Source: WTAW01 sp964406575
GTDB lineage: Bacteria > Acidobacteriota > Aminicenantia > Aminicenantales > Aminicenantaceae
Direction of reading: 5' to 3'
DNA length: 29,049 nucleotides
Assembly (NCBI GenBank): GCA_964406575.1
Contig: CAYOSH010000042.1
Coordinates: forward strand, 1 to 29,049
The position numbers and the translations under genes are program-made. Shown one piece after another: positions 1 through 6,590 of this stretch. The notes below the pieces were generated by a model that had not been told where the DNA came from, did no database searches, and saw only the letters and a list, made by a program, of their open reading frames with translations. Within the stretch, counting starts at the first letter, position 1; every line of letters begins with the position of its first letter.

Positions 1-23
1 GATTTAATCCTTAGAGTCTGATA

Positions 24-138
24 GGTCGGCTCGGGGAGCCGACCCTACATGCCGATTGGCTTTAATCGGTCCGTTCGGGGAGCCGACCCTACATGCTGAT
101 TGGCTTTAATCGGTCCGTTCGGGGAACGGACCCTATAT
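24..138. repeat. 44-bp-period hairpin array, three units
   Basis: Three palindromic units begin at 24, 68 and 112, exactly 44 bp apart. Unit 1 (24-44) is a perfect 9-bp stem GGTCGGCTC / GAGCCGACC with loop GGG. Unit 3 (112-132) is a perfect stem GGTCCGTTC / GAACGGACC with the same loop. Unit 2 (68-88) has the left arm of unit 3 and the right arm of unit 1, so its stem is mismatched, as if the units had recombined. The linker CTACATGC-GATTGGCTTTAAT is nearly identical between units. The same family recurs inside hypF at 15638-15721. There are no unique spacers, so it is not a CRISPR array. Confidence 0.85.
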
Positions 139-180
139 TTTGAACAGGAACCCTATATTATGAAAGGGGGAAAATATCGT

Positions 181-534
181 TCAAAATTCATCTTCGAACT
201 TATACATGTGATCGACAAGAACTCTTGCGACATCCGGGATCAAATTGATGAATTCGATGCCGATCTCATAGAGATCCTCTTCGAGGCTCTTGCTCCATTT
301 GACCTTTCCCCGAACCACAAGGGGATCATCGATCTCCGCCAGAGAAAGCTCCAATTTCAGTAAAGTGTCTACAGGAAAAAATGTATCAGAGATCACTTTT
401 ATTCCCTTGAGAGAGATATCTTCTGTGAGGGAAAAGCTGATTTTTTTTATGGAATCATCAGGAGCTTGGGCGACAGGCTCGATGGTGACCTTATTGCTCT
501 CTTGTTTTCGCGATTCTTTTCGTCTTTCAGTCAT
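181..534 (-). CDS. PilZ-domain protein, putative c-di-GMP receptor
   Basis: This 117-residue protein has the two signature elements of PilZ domains: an N-terminal arginine motif (R5-x-x-x-R9, in a basic stretch) and D39-x-S41-x-x-G44 (EDISLKG). The rest is predicted beta-strand, ending with an ExGIEF strand typical of the PilZ barrel. The family binds cyclic di-GMP and relays it to motility, exopolysaccharide or secretion machinery. There is no fused output domain, so it would act as a stand-alone adaptor. It is read leftward and seems to be a single gene; the hairpin array lies just beyond its 3' end. The start is supported only by a weak purine stretch. The fold assignment is fairly secure; ligand binding is inferred from the motifs. 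Confidence 0.82.
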   Translation of the reverse strand: MTERRKESRKQESNKVTIEPVAQAPDDSIKKISFSLTEDISLKGIKVISDTFFPVDTLLKLELSLAEIDDPLVVRGKVKWSKSLEEDLYEIGIEFINLIPDVARVLVDHMYKFEDEF

Positions 535-736
535 GTTGGCGGCCTTTTGATTTTTGCATGAGAATGTTATTCAATTTCCTTATAATCCTCATAAAATGAT
601 TATGAGCGATATTTATAATTATAACACATGGATGGCCGATCGAAGAGAAGGATTGCCTATCGGTGCGGGCGCAGACCTAATCCTGTATCACATGATTTTT
701 TCCATCATTTGAGTGTGTTCCGACCTCCATACAGCT

Positions 737-1216
737 TTATCGTTTTTCCTTCGCATCTTTTTTCTCATCCTTGTTAAGACTTTCTCTCCCGCTTTTAACT
801 CCTTGTTTTGCGCTCTCGGGTTTGCCTGCGCCAGAGCCTGTGCCCTTGGTTCTGTTGCGGATGGCTTTGATGAGGCCGCTGACCATGGCCGTAATACGGC
901 TGATCTTGTCTTCAAAATCCAGATAGTCCCCCTCACCGAGATAGCCGATGTCGCGCGAGATGACGAGTTGAGTGCGAAGGAGGGCCGCTGCAGACCTCGC
1001 TTTCGATAAGTATCGGATGAATTCGGTTGCCCCTCCCCTTTCACGACCTCCCGCGATGAGCGATGCCACAGACACAGCCGATTGTCTGAGGTCTTTTAAG
1101 AGCCCGTAATCGTCACTGAAATTGCCGTTCTCCTGGAGCCTGTACATATCCGCTGCCAGGTCCTTGGCCTGTTTCCAGCACTCCAGATTTTCAAATCCAT
1201 AAGATTCGTTCGTCAT
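737..1216 (-). CDS. four helix bundle protein (23S rRNA-intervening-sequence protein family)
   Basis: The 159-residue product matches the four-helix-bundle family first noticed in 23S rRNA intervening sequences: FENLECWKQAKDLAADMYRL near the N terminus, LKDLRQSAVSVASLIAGG in helix 2, and LSKARSAAALLRTQL in helix 3. The biochemical role of the family is not established. After about residue 115 the protein becomes a low-complexity, Lys/Arg/Gly-rich tail that is not part of the bundle and may bind nucleic acid. An in-frame start 17 codons upstream exists, but ATG at 1216 has a perfect AGGAGG five bases before it (1222-1227), so I chose it. No intervening sequence or rRNA gene is nearby, which is normal for chromosomal members. 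Confidence 0.85.
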   Translation of the reverse strand: MTNESYGFENLECWKQAKDLAADMYRLQENGNFSDDYGLLKDLRQSAVSVASLIAGGRERGGATEFIRYLSKARSAAALLRTQLVISRDIGYLGEGDYLDFEDKISRITAMVSGLIKAIRNRTKGTGSGAGKPESAKQGVKSGRESLNKDEKKDAKEKR

Positions 1217-1330
1217 ATCATCCTCCTGCCCTAGAAGACGATTGGGACAAAGAATTTTCTCATTCATAGCTAAAAATTGTTAAGGGTCATTAAAGGCACC
1301 GGTTAGGGGCTGACCCTGCATTGACTAGGA

Positions 1331-1389
1331 AGAGGGGACAGTCCCCTTTTCGTTTCACCCCTGGAAAAAGGGAACTGTCCCCTTTTTTG
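1331..1389. repeat. 36-bp-period hairpin doublet, GGGGACAGTCCCC type
   Basis: Hairpin 1 is GGGGACAGTCCCC (1334-1346) and hairpin 2 is GGGAACTGTCCCC (1370-1382), 36 bp apart and flanked by A and T tracts. The second is closer to the reverse complement of the first, so the pair is arranged head-to-head like a BIME. The spacer is CGTTTCACCCCTGG (1351-1364). The same ACCCCTGG core, or its complement, occurs in the GTAC-type doublets at 5681 and 8106. The A-hairpin-T form could also act as a bidirectional terminator between the leftward gene at 737 and the fumarase gene. Confidence 0.8.
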
Positions 1390-1402
1390 AGGCCATTTTT
1401 GC

Positions 1403-1431
1403 TTGACAGGGTTAGGTTTGGGTTCTAAACT
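1403..1431 (+). promoter_or_regulatory. sigma70-type promoter for the fumarase gene
   Basis: A perfect -35 box TTGACA (1403-1408) is followed by a 17-bp spacer and TAAACT (1426-1431), four of six to consensus. It lies just after a hairpin doublet and about 60 bp before the fumarase start. A GGGAGG ribosome-binding site at 1479-1484 precedes the ATG at 1491 by six bases. Confidence 0.7.
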
Positions 1432-1490
1432 AGATTGTTCATGCCCATACGTATTAACTTTCATACATTTTTATCGGCGGGAGGTCCTCT

Positions 1491-2348
1491 ATGAAAACTG
1501 TAAGTCTTGGTGAAGTCCGAGATAACATCAAGTACATCGTTCAGGAAGCCAACTTCATTCTCCAGGATGATGTGGTTAAAGTGATCAAAGACATGAAGGA
1601 ACGCGAAGAGTCGCCTGTTGGCAAGGCAGTCCTGGATCAGATTCTCGAGAATGCCCAGATCGCTAAAACAGAGAAATTGGGGCTATGTCAAGACACCGGA
1701 CTGGCTGTTTTTTTTGTTGAGATCGGTGAAGATGTCAAACTCAATAAGAACGGCGGTATGGGAAGCCTGAGGGAGGCCATCACCGAAGGTGTCAGGACCG
1801 GATATGAGGAAGGCTACCTGAGGAAATCCGTTGTCGCCGACCCTATCCGTCGCACGAACACCGGCGACAATACGCCTGCTTACATCCACTGGGAATTGGT
1901 GCCCGGAGATGCCTTTAAAGTGACCTTTATCGCAAAGGGAGGCGGTGCGGAAAACATGAGTCAGGTGCGGATGTTCGCCCCGGCCGCAGGGCAGGAAGGA
2001 ATCGAGAATTTTGTGGTCGAGACCGTGGAGAAAGGGAGCTCGAATCCTTGTCCTCCTACTGTGGTTGGTGTGGGTGTTGGGGGGAACTTCGAGTACTCGG
2101 CTCTGCTCGCCAAAAAAGCTTTGCTGCGGAGGCCGTTGGGCTCCCACAATCCCGATCCGTTCTACAAGGATATGGAGATCAGGCTGCTCGAGCGGGTGAA
2201 TAATCTGGGAATCGGACCGCAGGGCTTGGGCGGCCGCGTGACATCTCTGGCCGTGCATGTGGAAGCGTTCCCCTGTCATATCGCATCGATGCCAGCAGCT
2301 GTCAATATCCAGTGCCATTCGCATCGGGTGCTGTCGTTTGAGCTATAA
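1491..2348 (+). CDS. class I fumarate hydratase, alpha subunit (N-terminal half type)
   Basis: This 285-residue protein is the iron-sulfur fumarase/tartrate dehydratase alpha subunit, which carries the [4Fe-4S] cluster for reversible hydration of fumarate to malate. Visible signatures are LGLCQDTG (C66), NPCPPTVVGVGVGG (C187), and PCHIASMPAAVNIQCH (C262, C275). C66, C187 and one of the last two, more likely C275 by spacing, would be cluster ligands. The length is normal for a separate alpha chain. Two-chain fumarases need a beta subunit of about 180-200 residues, usually the next gene, and none is found in this window. The start follows GGGAGG by six bases and a clear promoter. The downstream kor genes point to a TCA-type carbon pathway. 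Tartrate dehydratase alpha is the main alternative. Confidence 0.93.
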   Translation: MKTVSLGEVRDNIKYIVQEANFILQDDVVKVIKDMKEREESPVGKAVLDQILENAQIAKTEKLGLCQDTGLAVFFVEIGEDVKLNKNGGMGSLREAITEGVRTGYEEGYLRKSVVADPIRRTNTGDNTPAYIHWELVPGDAFKVTFIAKGGGAENMSQVRMFAPAAGQEGIENFVVETVEKGSSNPCPPTVVGVGVGGNFEYSALLAKKALLRRPLGSHNPDPFYKDMEIRLLERVNNLGIGPQGLGGRVTSLAVHVEAFPCHIASMPAAVNIQCHSHRVLSFEL

Positions 2349-2467
2349 ATTGAGGTTCGGTCAGTTGCGTCAGGACCATCCTCAGGAGAGGATCGGTCGT
2401 GTTTGGCGTTTCGGCTGGATCATTAACTTCAGTCAAGTTCGCTTTGTCGGCTTGACCGGCGAATCTA

Positions 2468-2623
2468 ATGAGTCATTTAAATACGGGACTTAAAAATTTT
2501 CAAGATGGCCTCAGTGTTTTTTTCTTGAACTTTGCTGTGGTGGTCGTTATGGCGATCTCCTATATGATCCTGATGTTCAAGAGACTTTTCGGATCGAGAG
2601 GCAACACAGATCACAAGGTTTGA
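2468..2623 (+). CDS. 51-residue single-pass membrane protein, OadG-like
   Basis: An ATG reading frame of 51 codons encodes a short N-terminal segment, one hydrophobic helix (about residues 17-37, VFFLNFAVVVVMAISYMILM) and a basic tail KRLFGSRG. This layout resembles the small gamma subunits of sodium-pump decarboxylases (OadG/MmdC family), but the similarity is of architecture only. It lies in the 428-bp gap between the fumarase and korD genes, where a beta subunit would normally be expected. No strong Shine-Dalgarno sequence is visible. The rest of the gap (2349-2467 and 2624-2776) holds no reading frame I can support. A true gene is likely but not certain. Confidence 0.5.
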   Translation: MSHLNTGLKNFQDGLSVFFLNFAVVVVMAISYMILMFKRLFGSRGNTDHKV

Positions 2624-2624
2624 G

Positions 2625-2709
2625 ATCCTTTGGATTGAGATTTCATCAAATAAGATTCTTTGGGTTTCTTTGGATCTCGACTCTCATGATCACGAGGTAT
2701 CCAAAGGAT
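2625..2709. repeat. 11-bp inverted repeat upstream of korD
   Basis: ATCCTTTGGAT at 2625-2635 is exactly complementary to ATCCAAAGGAT at 2699-2709, 63 bp apart. It lies in the leader of the kor genes and could form a long-range hairpin or be an operator. No T tract follows, so it is not a terminator. Confidence 0.4.
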
Positions 2710-2776
2710 TGAAGCGGGATTCAGGCGGATTTAAACGAGGCGCCAAAGGACTAAAATGAGCCGCATGGAGGAATAA

Positions 2777-3040
2777 ATGCCGCGAAAAGGTTATGTCGAG
2801 ATAGATATCGAAGCATGCAAGGGGTGTAATTTGTGTGTTCTCCATTGCCCGACCGAGTGTTTGGCTTTGAACACAGAGGACACGAACAGTTATAGCCTGC
2901 ATTATGCGTATTTGGCGCATGAGGACGAATGCATCGCGTGTCTGAATTGTTCGGTGATCTGTCCGGATGCGGCAATTACGGTTTATCGAGAGGTGGCGCA
3001 GCCCTCGAAGGGCGAAGCAGAGGGAGGTCAAGTTGGGTGA
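2777..3040 (+). CDS. korD: 2-oxoacid:ferredoxin oxidoreductase, delta (ferredoxin) subunit
   Basis: An 87-residue protein with two complete [4Fe-4S] motifs: C14-x2-C17-x2-C20-x3-C24-P and C52-x2-C55-x2-C58-x3-C62-P. A spacer containing YAYLAHEDECIACLNC is characteristic of the delta subunit of four-subunit 2-oxoglutarate or 2-ketoisovalerate oxidoreductases. It passes electrons from the thiamine-diphosphate site to soluble ferredoxin in the cytoplasm. A GGAGG precedes the ATG. Its last codons overlap the start of the alpha subunit by 8 bp, indicating translational coupling. The gene order delta-alpha-beta-gamma supports one operon. Kor and Vor enzymes cannot be separated by sequence inspection here. 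Confidence 0.9.
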   Translation: MPRKGYVEIDIEACKGCNLCVLHCPTECLALNTEDTNSYSLHYAYLAHEDECIACLNCSVICPDAAITVYREVAQPSKGEAEGGQVG

Positions 3041-4088
3041 AACACGTTTGATGAAGGGGAATGAAGCGCTGGCTGAGGCGGCGATAAGGGCCGGATTGCA
3101 GGGATATTTTGGCTATCCGATAACGCCTCAGAGCGAGGTGATCGAGTATTTGGCTCAGGAAGAACCCAAGTATGACTACACGCTGATCCAGGCCGAGAGC
3201 GAGGTCGCAGCGGTGAATATGATATATGGAGCGGCGGGTGCGGGGGGGCGAGTGATGGCAACGACCTCCTCACCCGGTTTCACGCTGATGCAGGAAGGGA
3301 TTAGCTACTTGGTGTGCGCACAGATTCCGGCGGTGTTTGCGAATGTTGTCAGAGGGGGGCCCGGATTGGGGACGATCCAACCCAGTCAGGGCGACTATTT
3401 TCAGGCAACAAAGGGTGGTGGCCACGGGGACTATCATCTGATCGTCTTGGGTCCGAATTCTGTGCAGGAGATGGCGGATCATACGGTTTTGGCGTTTGAG
3501 CTGGCGGATAAGTATAGAATCCCCGTGATGCTGCTCTCTGATGGGGCGACGGGGCAGATGATGGAGAAACTGACGCTTCCTGAACGGAGGGAGTACAAAC
3601 CGGATAAGCCGTGGGCAACGACGGGGAAGACGGCGGACCGGGAGAGGAATATTTTGACGTCGCTTTACATCAAGTCAGAAGATATGGAGGAGGTCAATCT
3701 CAAGCTGCAGGAGAAATTCAAGACGATCGTCGCGAATGAAGTGCGATATGAAGAATACATGATGGACGATGCGGAGATTGTCGTGACGGCGTTCGGGTTG
3801 TGTTCGCGGATAAGCAAGAAAGTTGTGGATATGGGGCGGGAGGAAGGGCTGAAAATGGGGCTTTTCCGGCCGATCACTCTGTGGCCGTTTCCGGCGCCGC
3901 AGATCGAGGCCATTGCCGGAGAGGATCGCGTGAAGTTTTTCATCTCGATCGAGATGAATGCAGGACAGATGGTGGAGGATGTGAAGTTATCGGTGTGTGG
4001 GAAGAAACCGGTGTATTTTTATGGGCGATTAGGAGGCATTGTCCCCACCCCGCAGGAGGTCTTCGATGCCATCAGGAGCCATTTGTAA
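3033..4088 (+). CDS. korA: 2-oxoacid:ferredoxin oxidoreductase, alpha subunit
   Basis: The 351-residue alpha subunit is recognised by the N-terminal LMKGNEALAEAAIRAG, the GYPITPQSE substrate/thiamine-binding motif, and the TTSSPGFTLMQEGISYLVC segment. It joins the beta subunit to form the site where 2-oxoglutarate is oxidatively decarboxylated to succinyl-CoA with reduction of ferredoxin. The family can run in reverse as a carboxylase. I chose TTG at 3033 because AGGGAGG (3021-3027) lies exactly five bases before it and the protein then begins, like its relatives, a few residues before LMKGNEA. A longer frame opening at 2967 would overlap korD by over 70 bp. A hairpin repeat follows the stop within 10 bp. 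Confidence 0.92.
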   Translation: MGETRLMKGNEALAEAAIRAGLQGYFGYPITPQSEVIEYLAQEEPKYDYTLIQAESEVAAVNMIYGAAGAGGRVMATTSSPGFTLMQEGISYLVCAQIPAVFANVVRGGPGLGTIQPSQGDYFQATKGGGHGDYHLIVLGPNSVQEMADHTVLAFELADKYRIPVMLLSDGATGQMMEKLTLPERREYKPDKPWATTGKTADRERNILTSLYIKSEDMEEVNLKLQEKFKTIVANEVRYEEYMMDDAEIVVTAFGLCSRISKKVVDMGREEGLKMGLFRPITLWPFPAPQIEAIAGEDRVKFFISIEMNAGQMVEDVKLSVCGKKPVYFYGRLGGIVPTPQEVFDAIRSHL

Positions 4089-4095
4089 AAAAGTA

Positions 4096-4118
4096 AAAAA
4101 GGGGACAGTCCCTTTTTT
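4096..4118. repeat. single GGGGACAGTCCC-type hairpin between korA and korB
   Basis: An A tract, GGGGACAGTCCC (4101-4112) and a T tract form one copy of the hairpin seen as a doublet at 1331. It lies 8 bp after the korA stop. It could act as a partial terminator or an mRNA-stabilising hairpin inside the operon. A degenerate GTAC-type copy, TGTCCCAGGTACA, follows at 4187-4199. Confidence 0.7.
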
Positions 4119-4181
4119 GCAGGAATGGAGAAAAAAATGGGTCAGTATCATGAAGGATTTATTTCTCAAACGGACTGGAAT

Positions 4182-4204
4182 AAAAATGTCCCAGGTACAT
4201 TCTT
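4182..4204. repeat. degenerate GTAC-type hairpin before korB
   Basis: The stretch AAAAATGTCCCAGGTACATT departs by a few bases from the AAAATGTACCCGGTAC unit at 5681 and 8106. Only the outer part of the stem still pairs. It lies in the 163-bp korA-korB gap, which has no other gene. Confidence 0.5.
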
Positions 4205-4251
4205 CTATAAAATTAATGGGAGCTTGTTCTGCTATATAAAGGAGAACCGCG

Positions 4252-5019
4252 ATGAAAGAAGGATACGAGCTTATATATAAAAAGCCGAATGCGCTGACGG
4301 ATACGCGGATGCATTACTGTCCGGGATGTTTCCACTCAACCATTCATAAGCTGATGATGGAGGTTGTCGTGGAAATGAACATCCAGGATAAAACCGTGGG
4401 CGTGTGTCCGGTGGGGTGTTCGGTGTTTGCCTATCATTACATGGATGTGGATATGCAGGAGGCTGCGCATGGAAGAGCGGCCGCAGTGGCGACAGGGATC
4501 AAGCGAATGCTGCCCGATCGGATCGTTTTTTCGTATCAGGGTGATGGCGATTTGGCAGCGATTGGGACAGCGGAGACTCTCCATGCATGCAACAGGGGTG
4601 AAAATTTCACGTTTATATTTATCAACAACGGGATCTATGGGATGACAGGCGGGCAGATGGCACCGACAACTCTGGAAGGGCAGAAAACGAGCACGAGTCC
4701 CTATGGAAGAGATGTGAGCACAGCGGGAATGCCTATAAAAATGGCCGAAATTGTAGCCACTTTCGAGAGGGTTGCGTATGTAGAGAGGGTGAGCTGCAAC
4801 ACGCCGGCCAATACGAGGAAGGCCAAAAAGGCGATCAAAAAGTCGTTTGAGTATCAAATGCAGGGATTGGGGACAACTTTTGTTGAAGTGGCATCCAATT
4901 GTCCGTCGGGATGGAAGTGCACGCCAGAGGAATCCTTGAAATGGTTGGAGGAACATGTGTTCCCGTATTATCCGCTCGGCGTGTTCAAGCAACCGCCAAA
5001 AAATCGCGAAAAAAGGTGA
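4252..5019 (+). CDS. korB: 2-oxoacid:ferredoxin oxidoreductase, beta subunit
   Basis: The 255-residue beta subunit binds thiamine diphosphate. The GDGD motif (97-100), followed about 25 residues later by NNGIYGMTGGQ, is the standard thiamine/Mg2+ signature. HYCPGCFHS (C23, C26), CPVGC (C52) and a later NCPSGWKC supply cysteines for the proximal [4Fe-4S] cluster. It is the catalytic partner of KorA. A GGAG lies upstream of the ATG. Its TGA stop is part of a hairpin repeat (GGTGACAGTCCCC), so the last codons and the stop are supplied by the repeat. Confidence 0.93.
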   Translation: MKEGYELIYKKPNALTDTRMHYCPGCFHSTIHKLMMEVVVEMNIQDKTVGVCPVGCSVFAYHYMDVDMQEAAHGRAAAVATGIKRMLPDRIVFSYQGDGDLAAIGTAETLHACNRGENFTFIFINNGIYGMTGGQMAPTTLEGQKTSTSPYGRDVSTAGMPIKMAEIVATFERVAYVERVSCNTPANTRKAKKAIKKSFEYQMQGLGTTFVEVASNCPSGWKCTPEESLKWLEEHVFPYYPLGVFKQPPKNREKR

Positions 5020-5031
5020 CAGTCCCCTTTT
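5008..5031. repeat. GGTGACAGTCCCC hairpin overlapping the korB stop
   Basis: An A tract, GGTGACAGTCCCC (5015-5027) and a T tract make another member of the GGGGACAGTCCCC hairpin family. The TGA of this copy is the korB stop codon (5017-5019). It lies in the 54-bp korB-korC gap, where a second partial motif (CGACCCCTTTTCG) follows. Confidence 0.65.
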
Positions 5032-5073
5032 CGACCCCTTTTCGAGTGCTTATGCTTTAAGAGGAGGCTAAGA

Positions 5074-5610
5074 ATGTTACAAGAAATGATATTTGCAGGA
5101 TTCGGTGGCCAAGGCGTGTTGTCGATGGGAACTCTCTTAGCCTATGCTGCGATGAAAGAAGGCAAGGAAGTCAGCTGGATGCCCTCCTACGGACCAGAAA
5201 TGCGGGGTGGCACGGCAAACTGCATCGTAAACATCAGCGACCAGCCCATCTCCTCCCCTATCGTTAGCGAATACGATGTGGCAGTGGTGCTCAATCAACC
5301 TTCGCTGCGCAAATTCGAATCCAGAGTCAAAGGAGGCGGCATCCTCATATGGGAAAGCACAAACATCAAGAATCCGCCTTCACGAACAGATATTGATATT
5401 TATCCGATCCCGGCGGTCGAAAAGGCCACCAACGAGCTCAAAAACCTTCGTGTGATGAATATGCTGCTCCTGGGATCCTTGGTTAAAATCAACAACATTG
5501 TCAAGAAAGAATCGCTCATGATCGCCCTCAAAGAGACCTTGCCCGAACGCTATCATAATCTTATCCCACTCAATGAAAAGGCGATCACGATCGGCATGAG
5601 CCTTGTTTAA
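5074..5610 (+). CDS. korC: 2-oxoacid:ferredoxin oxidoreductase, gamma subunit
   Basis: A 178-residue gamma subunit of the pyruvate/ketoisovalerate oxidoreductase catalytic-domain family. Hallmarks are GFGGQGVLSMGTLLAYAA (residues 9-26) and SYGPEMRGGTANC, followed by NQPS and a DIYPIPA segment. The chain helps bind CoA and completes the korDABC complex. AGGAGG lies just upstream of the ATG. The stop is followed within two bases by a decayed piece of a transposase gene on the other strand (5612-5668), so foreign DNA has inserted right at the end of the operon. Confidence 0.92.
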   Translation: MLQEMIFAGFGGQGVLSMGTLLAYAAMKEGKEVSWMPSYGPEMRGGTANCIVNISDQPISSPIVSEYDVAVVLNQPSLRKFESRVKGGGILIWESTNIKNPPSRTDIDIYPIPAVEKATNELKNLRVMNMLLLGSLVKINNIVKKESLMIALKETLPERYHNLIPLNEKAITIGMSLV

Positions 5611-5611
5611 C

Positions 5612-5668
5612 CAGTTCTTTGCATATTTTTTTCTGCCAACTCTTACTCCCGTAAGGAGCTTGGCGTTT
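5612..5668 (-). pseudogene. remnant of a RAYT transposase C terminus
   Basis: Read leftward, 5612-5668 encodes KRQAPYGSKSWQKKICKEL. It matches 14 of 19 residues of the intact RAYT at 5782-6459 (NRQIPYGNKVWHKKICKEL, near its C terminus) and is also similar at the DNA level. The rest of that gene is absent: one side runs into the korC stop, the other into the GTAC-type doublet at 5681. The remnant and the intact gene point the same way, so two copies probably once stood in tandem, or one replaced the other. Confidence 0.8.
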
Positions 5669-5676
5669 ATAACCAA

Positions 5677-5736
5677 AAAAATGTACCCGGTACCTTTTTC
5701 CAGGGGTAATTAGAAAATGTACCCGGTACCTTTTTC
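5677..5736. repeat. 36-bp-period hairpin doublet, GTACCCGGTAC type
   Basis: Two identical cores GTACCCGGTAC at 5683-5693 and 5719-5729 are 36 bp apart. Each is flanked by AAAAT on the left and CTTTTT on the right, and they are separated by CCAGGGGTAATTAG (5700-5713). The doublet lies between the RAYT remnant and the 3' end of the intact RAYT. The reverse complement of its spacer separates the doublet at 8106. Confidence 0.9.
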
Positions 5737-5781
5737 GTATATTTTCTTATATTTTATTTGGGCGCCTTTTCTGCCATCTTT

Positions 5782-6459
5782 TTATCGATCTCTTCTTCCT
5801 TTTTTCTTTTTAGGGCGACCTTTTAGTCTAAAAACTGGATCTAATCCAAGTTCCTTACAAATTTTTTTATGCCATACTTTATTCCCATAAGGTATTTGGC
5901 GGTTTACTCTTAATCGAATCTCCTCCAGCTCTTTTTCTGTCAAAGGTTGATTAACAAAATCTTCCCAGTCATAGGGTAAATCAATAGGAGGGCTATCGAT
6001 CACAGAATTTGATGCAGTAGCCATCCTTGCCCGGAAGCTTGACCACGGCCAATCTATTGCAGATGGAACCAAATTGGCGCGAACTGGATTTCTTTCTGCA
6101 TAACGGAGGACCGTTAATAAATGATTATCCTGCTGAATAACAAAACTTTTAAATCTTCCCTGCCAAATACGCCCACTCGTTTGATAATAGATTTGATGTC
6201 TCTTTACATGAGTATTTGTTATCCAATGCATCCATTTGCTGAGGTGGTCTTCAATTCTAGGGCGCACCACAAAGTGAAAATGATTCGGCATCAAACAGTA
6301 AGCGAAGATATCTATAGCATAGTTTTTTTTCCCGTCTTCCATCAGTTTTAAAAATCCGCGATAATCACACGCGTTATGGAAAACGACCTGGCGGGAGTTT
6401 CCTCTATTTAGGACATGATAAATCATACCTTCCACAATTCCTCTGGGAGTTCTAGGCAT
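5782..6459 (-). CDS. REP-associated tyrosine transposase (RAYT, Y1/TnpA-REP family)
   Basis: This 225-residue protein belongs to the single-domain Y1 transposase family related to IS200/IS605 TnpA. It has the metal-binding HUH motif in LMPNHFHF (H60, H62) and the nucleophilic tyrosine Y120 in LLTVLRYAERNPVRANLV, plus WQGRFKS and the WPWSS segment typical of RAYTs. The C-terminal tail is strongly basic (RPKKKKGRRDR). RAYTs are usually single-copy, domesticated-looking enzymes that act on chromosomal REP hairpins. GTAC-type hairpins flank this gene on both sides (5681-5736 and 6559-6582). All catalytic residues are intact, so it is probably active or recently so. Confidence 0.93.
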   Translation of the reverse strand: MPRTPRGIVEGMIYHVLNRGNSRQVVFHNACDYRGFLKLMEDGKKNYAIDIFAYCLMPNHFHFVVRPRIEDHLSKWMHWITNTHVKRHQIYYQTSGRIWQGRFKSFVIQQDNHLLTVLRYAERNPVRANLVPSAIDWPWSSFRARMATASNSVIDSPPIDLPYDWEDFVNQPLTEKELEEIRLRVNRQIPYGNKVWHKKICKELGLDPVFRLKGRPKKKKGRRDR

Positions 6460-6558
6460 TATTCTATTCTTCCCTACAAAAAAGAAGACGTAGCAGAGGT
6501 AGGATTTTTATCAGTGGAAAGAAAAATTTGAAAAAAAATTGAGAAATAAAAAAATGAA

Positions 6559-6583
6559 AAAAAAATGTACCCGGTACAATTTT
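6559..6583. repeat. single GTACCCGGTAC hairpin upstream of the RAYT
   Basis: AAAAATGTACCCGGTACAATTTT, core at 6567-6577, lies between the RAYT start and the 3' end of ccdA. Together with the doublet at 5677 it brackets the transposase gene with the same hairpin. It may also serve as a terminator for the leftward ccdA gene. Confidence 0.85.
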
Positions 6584-6590
6584 AACAATT

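Noticed and set aside
24..138. Possible CRISPR array
   Set aside because: Only three units, the intervening sequences are nearly identical rather than unique, and the unit is itself a hairpin. No cas gene is in the window.
1683..2324. 213-codon frame antisense to the fumarase gene
   Set aside because: It is a shadow of a clearly conserved gene; its sequence is rich in Cys, His and Arg, without any recognised motif.
5380..5676. 98-codon leftward frame crossing the korC end
   Set aside because: It is in the wrong frame for the RAYT remnant over most of its length and otherwise antisense to korC.
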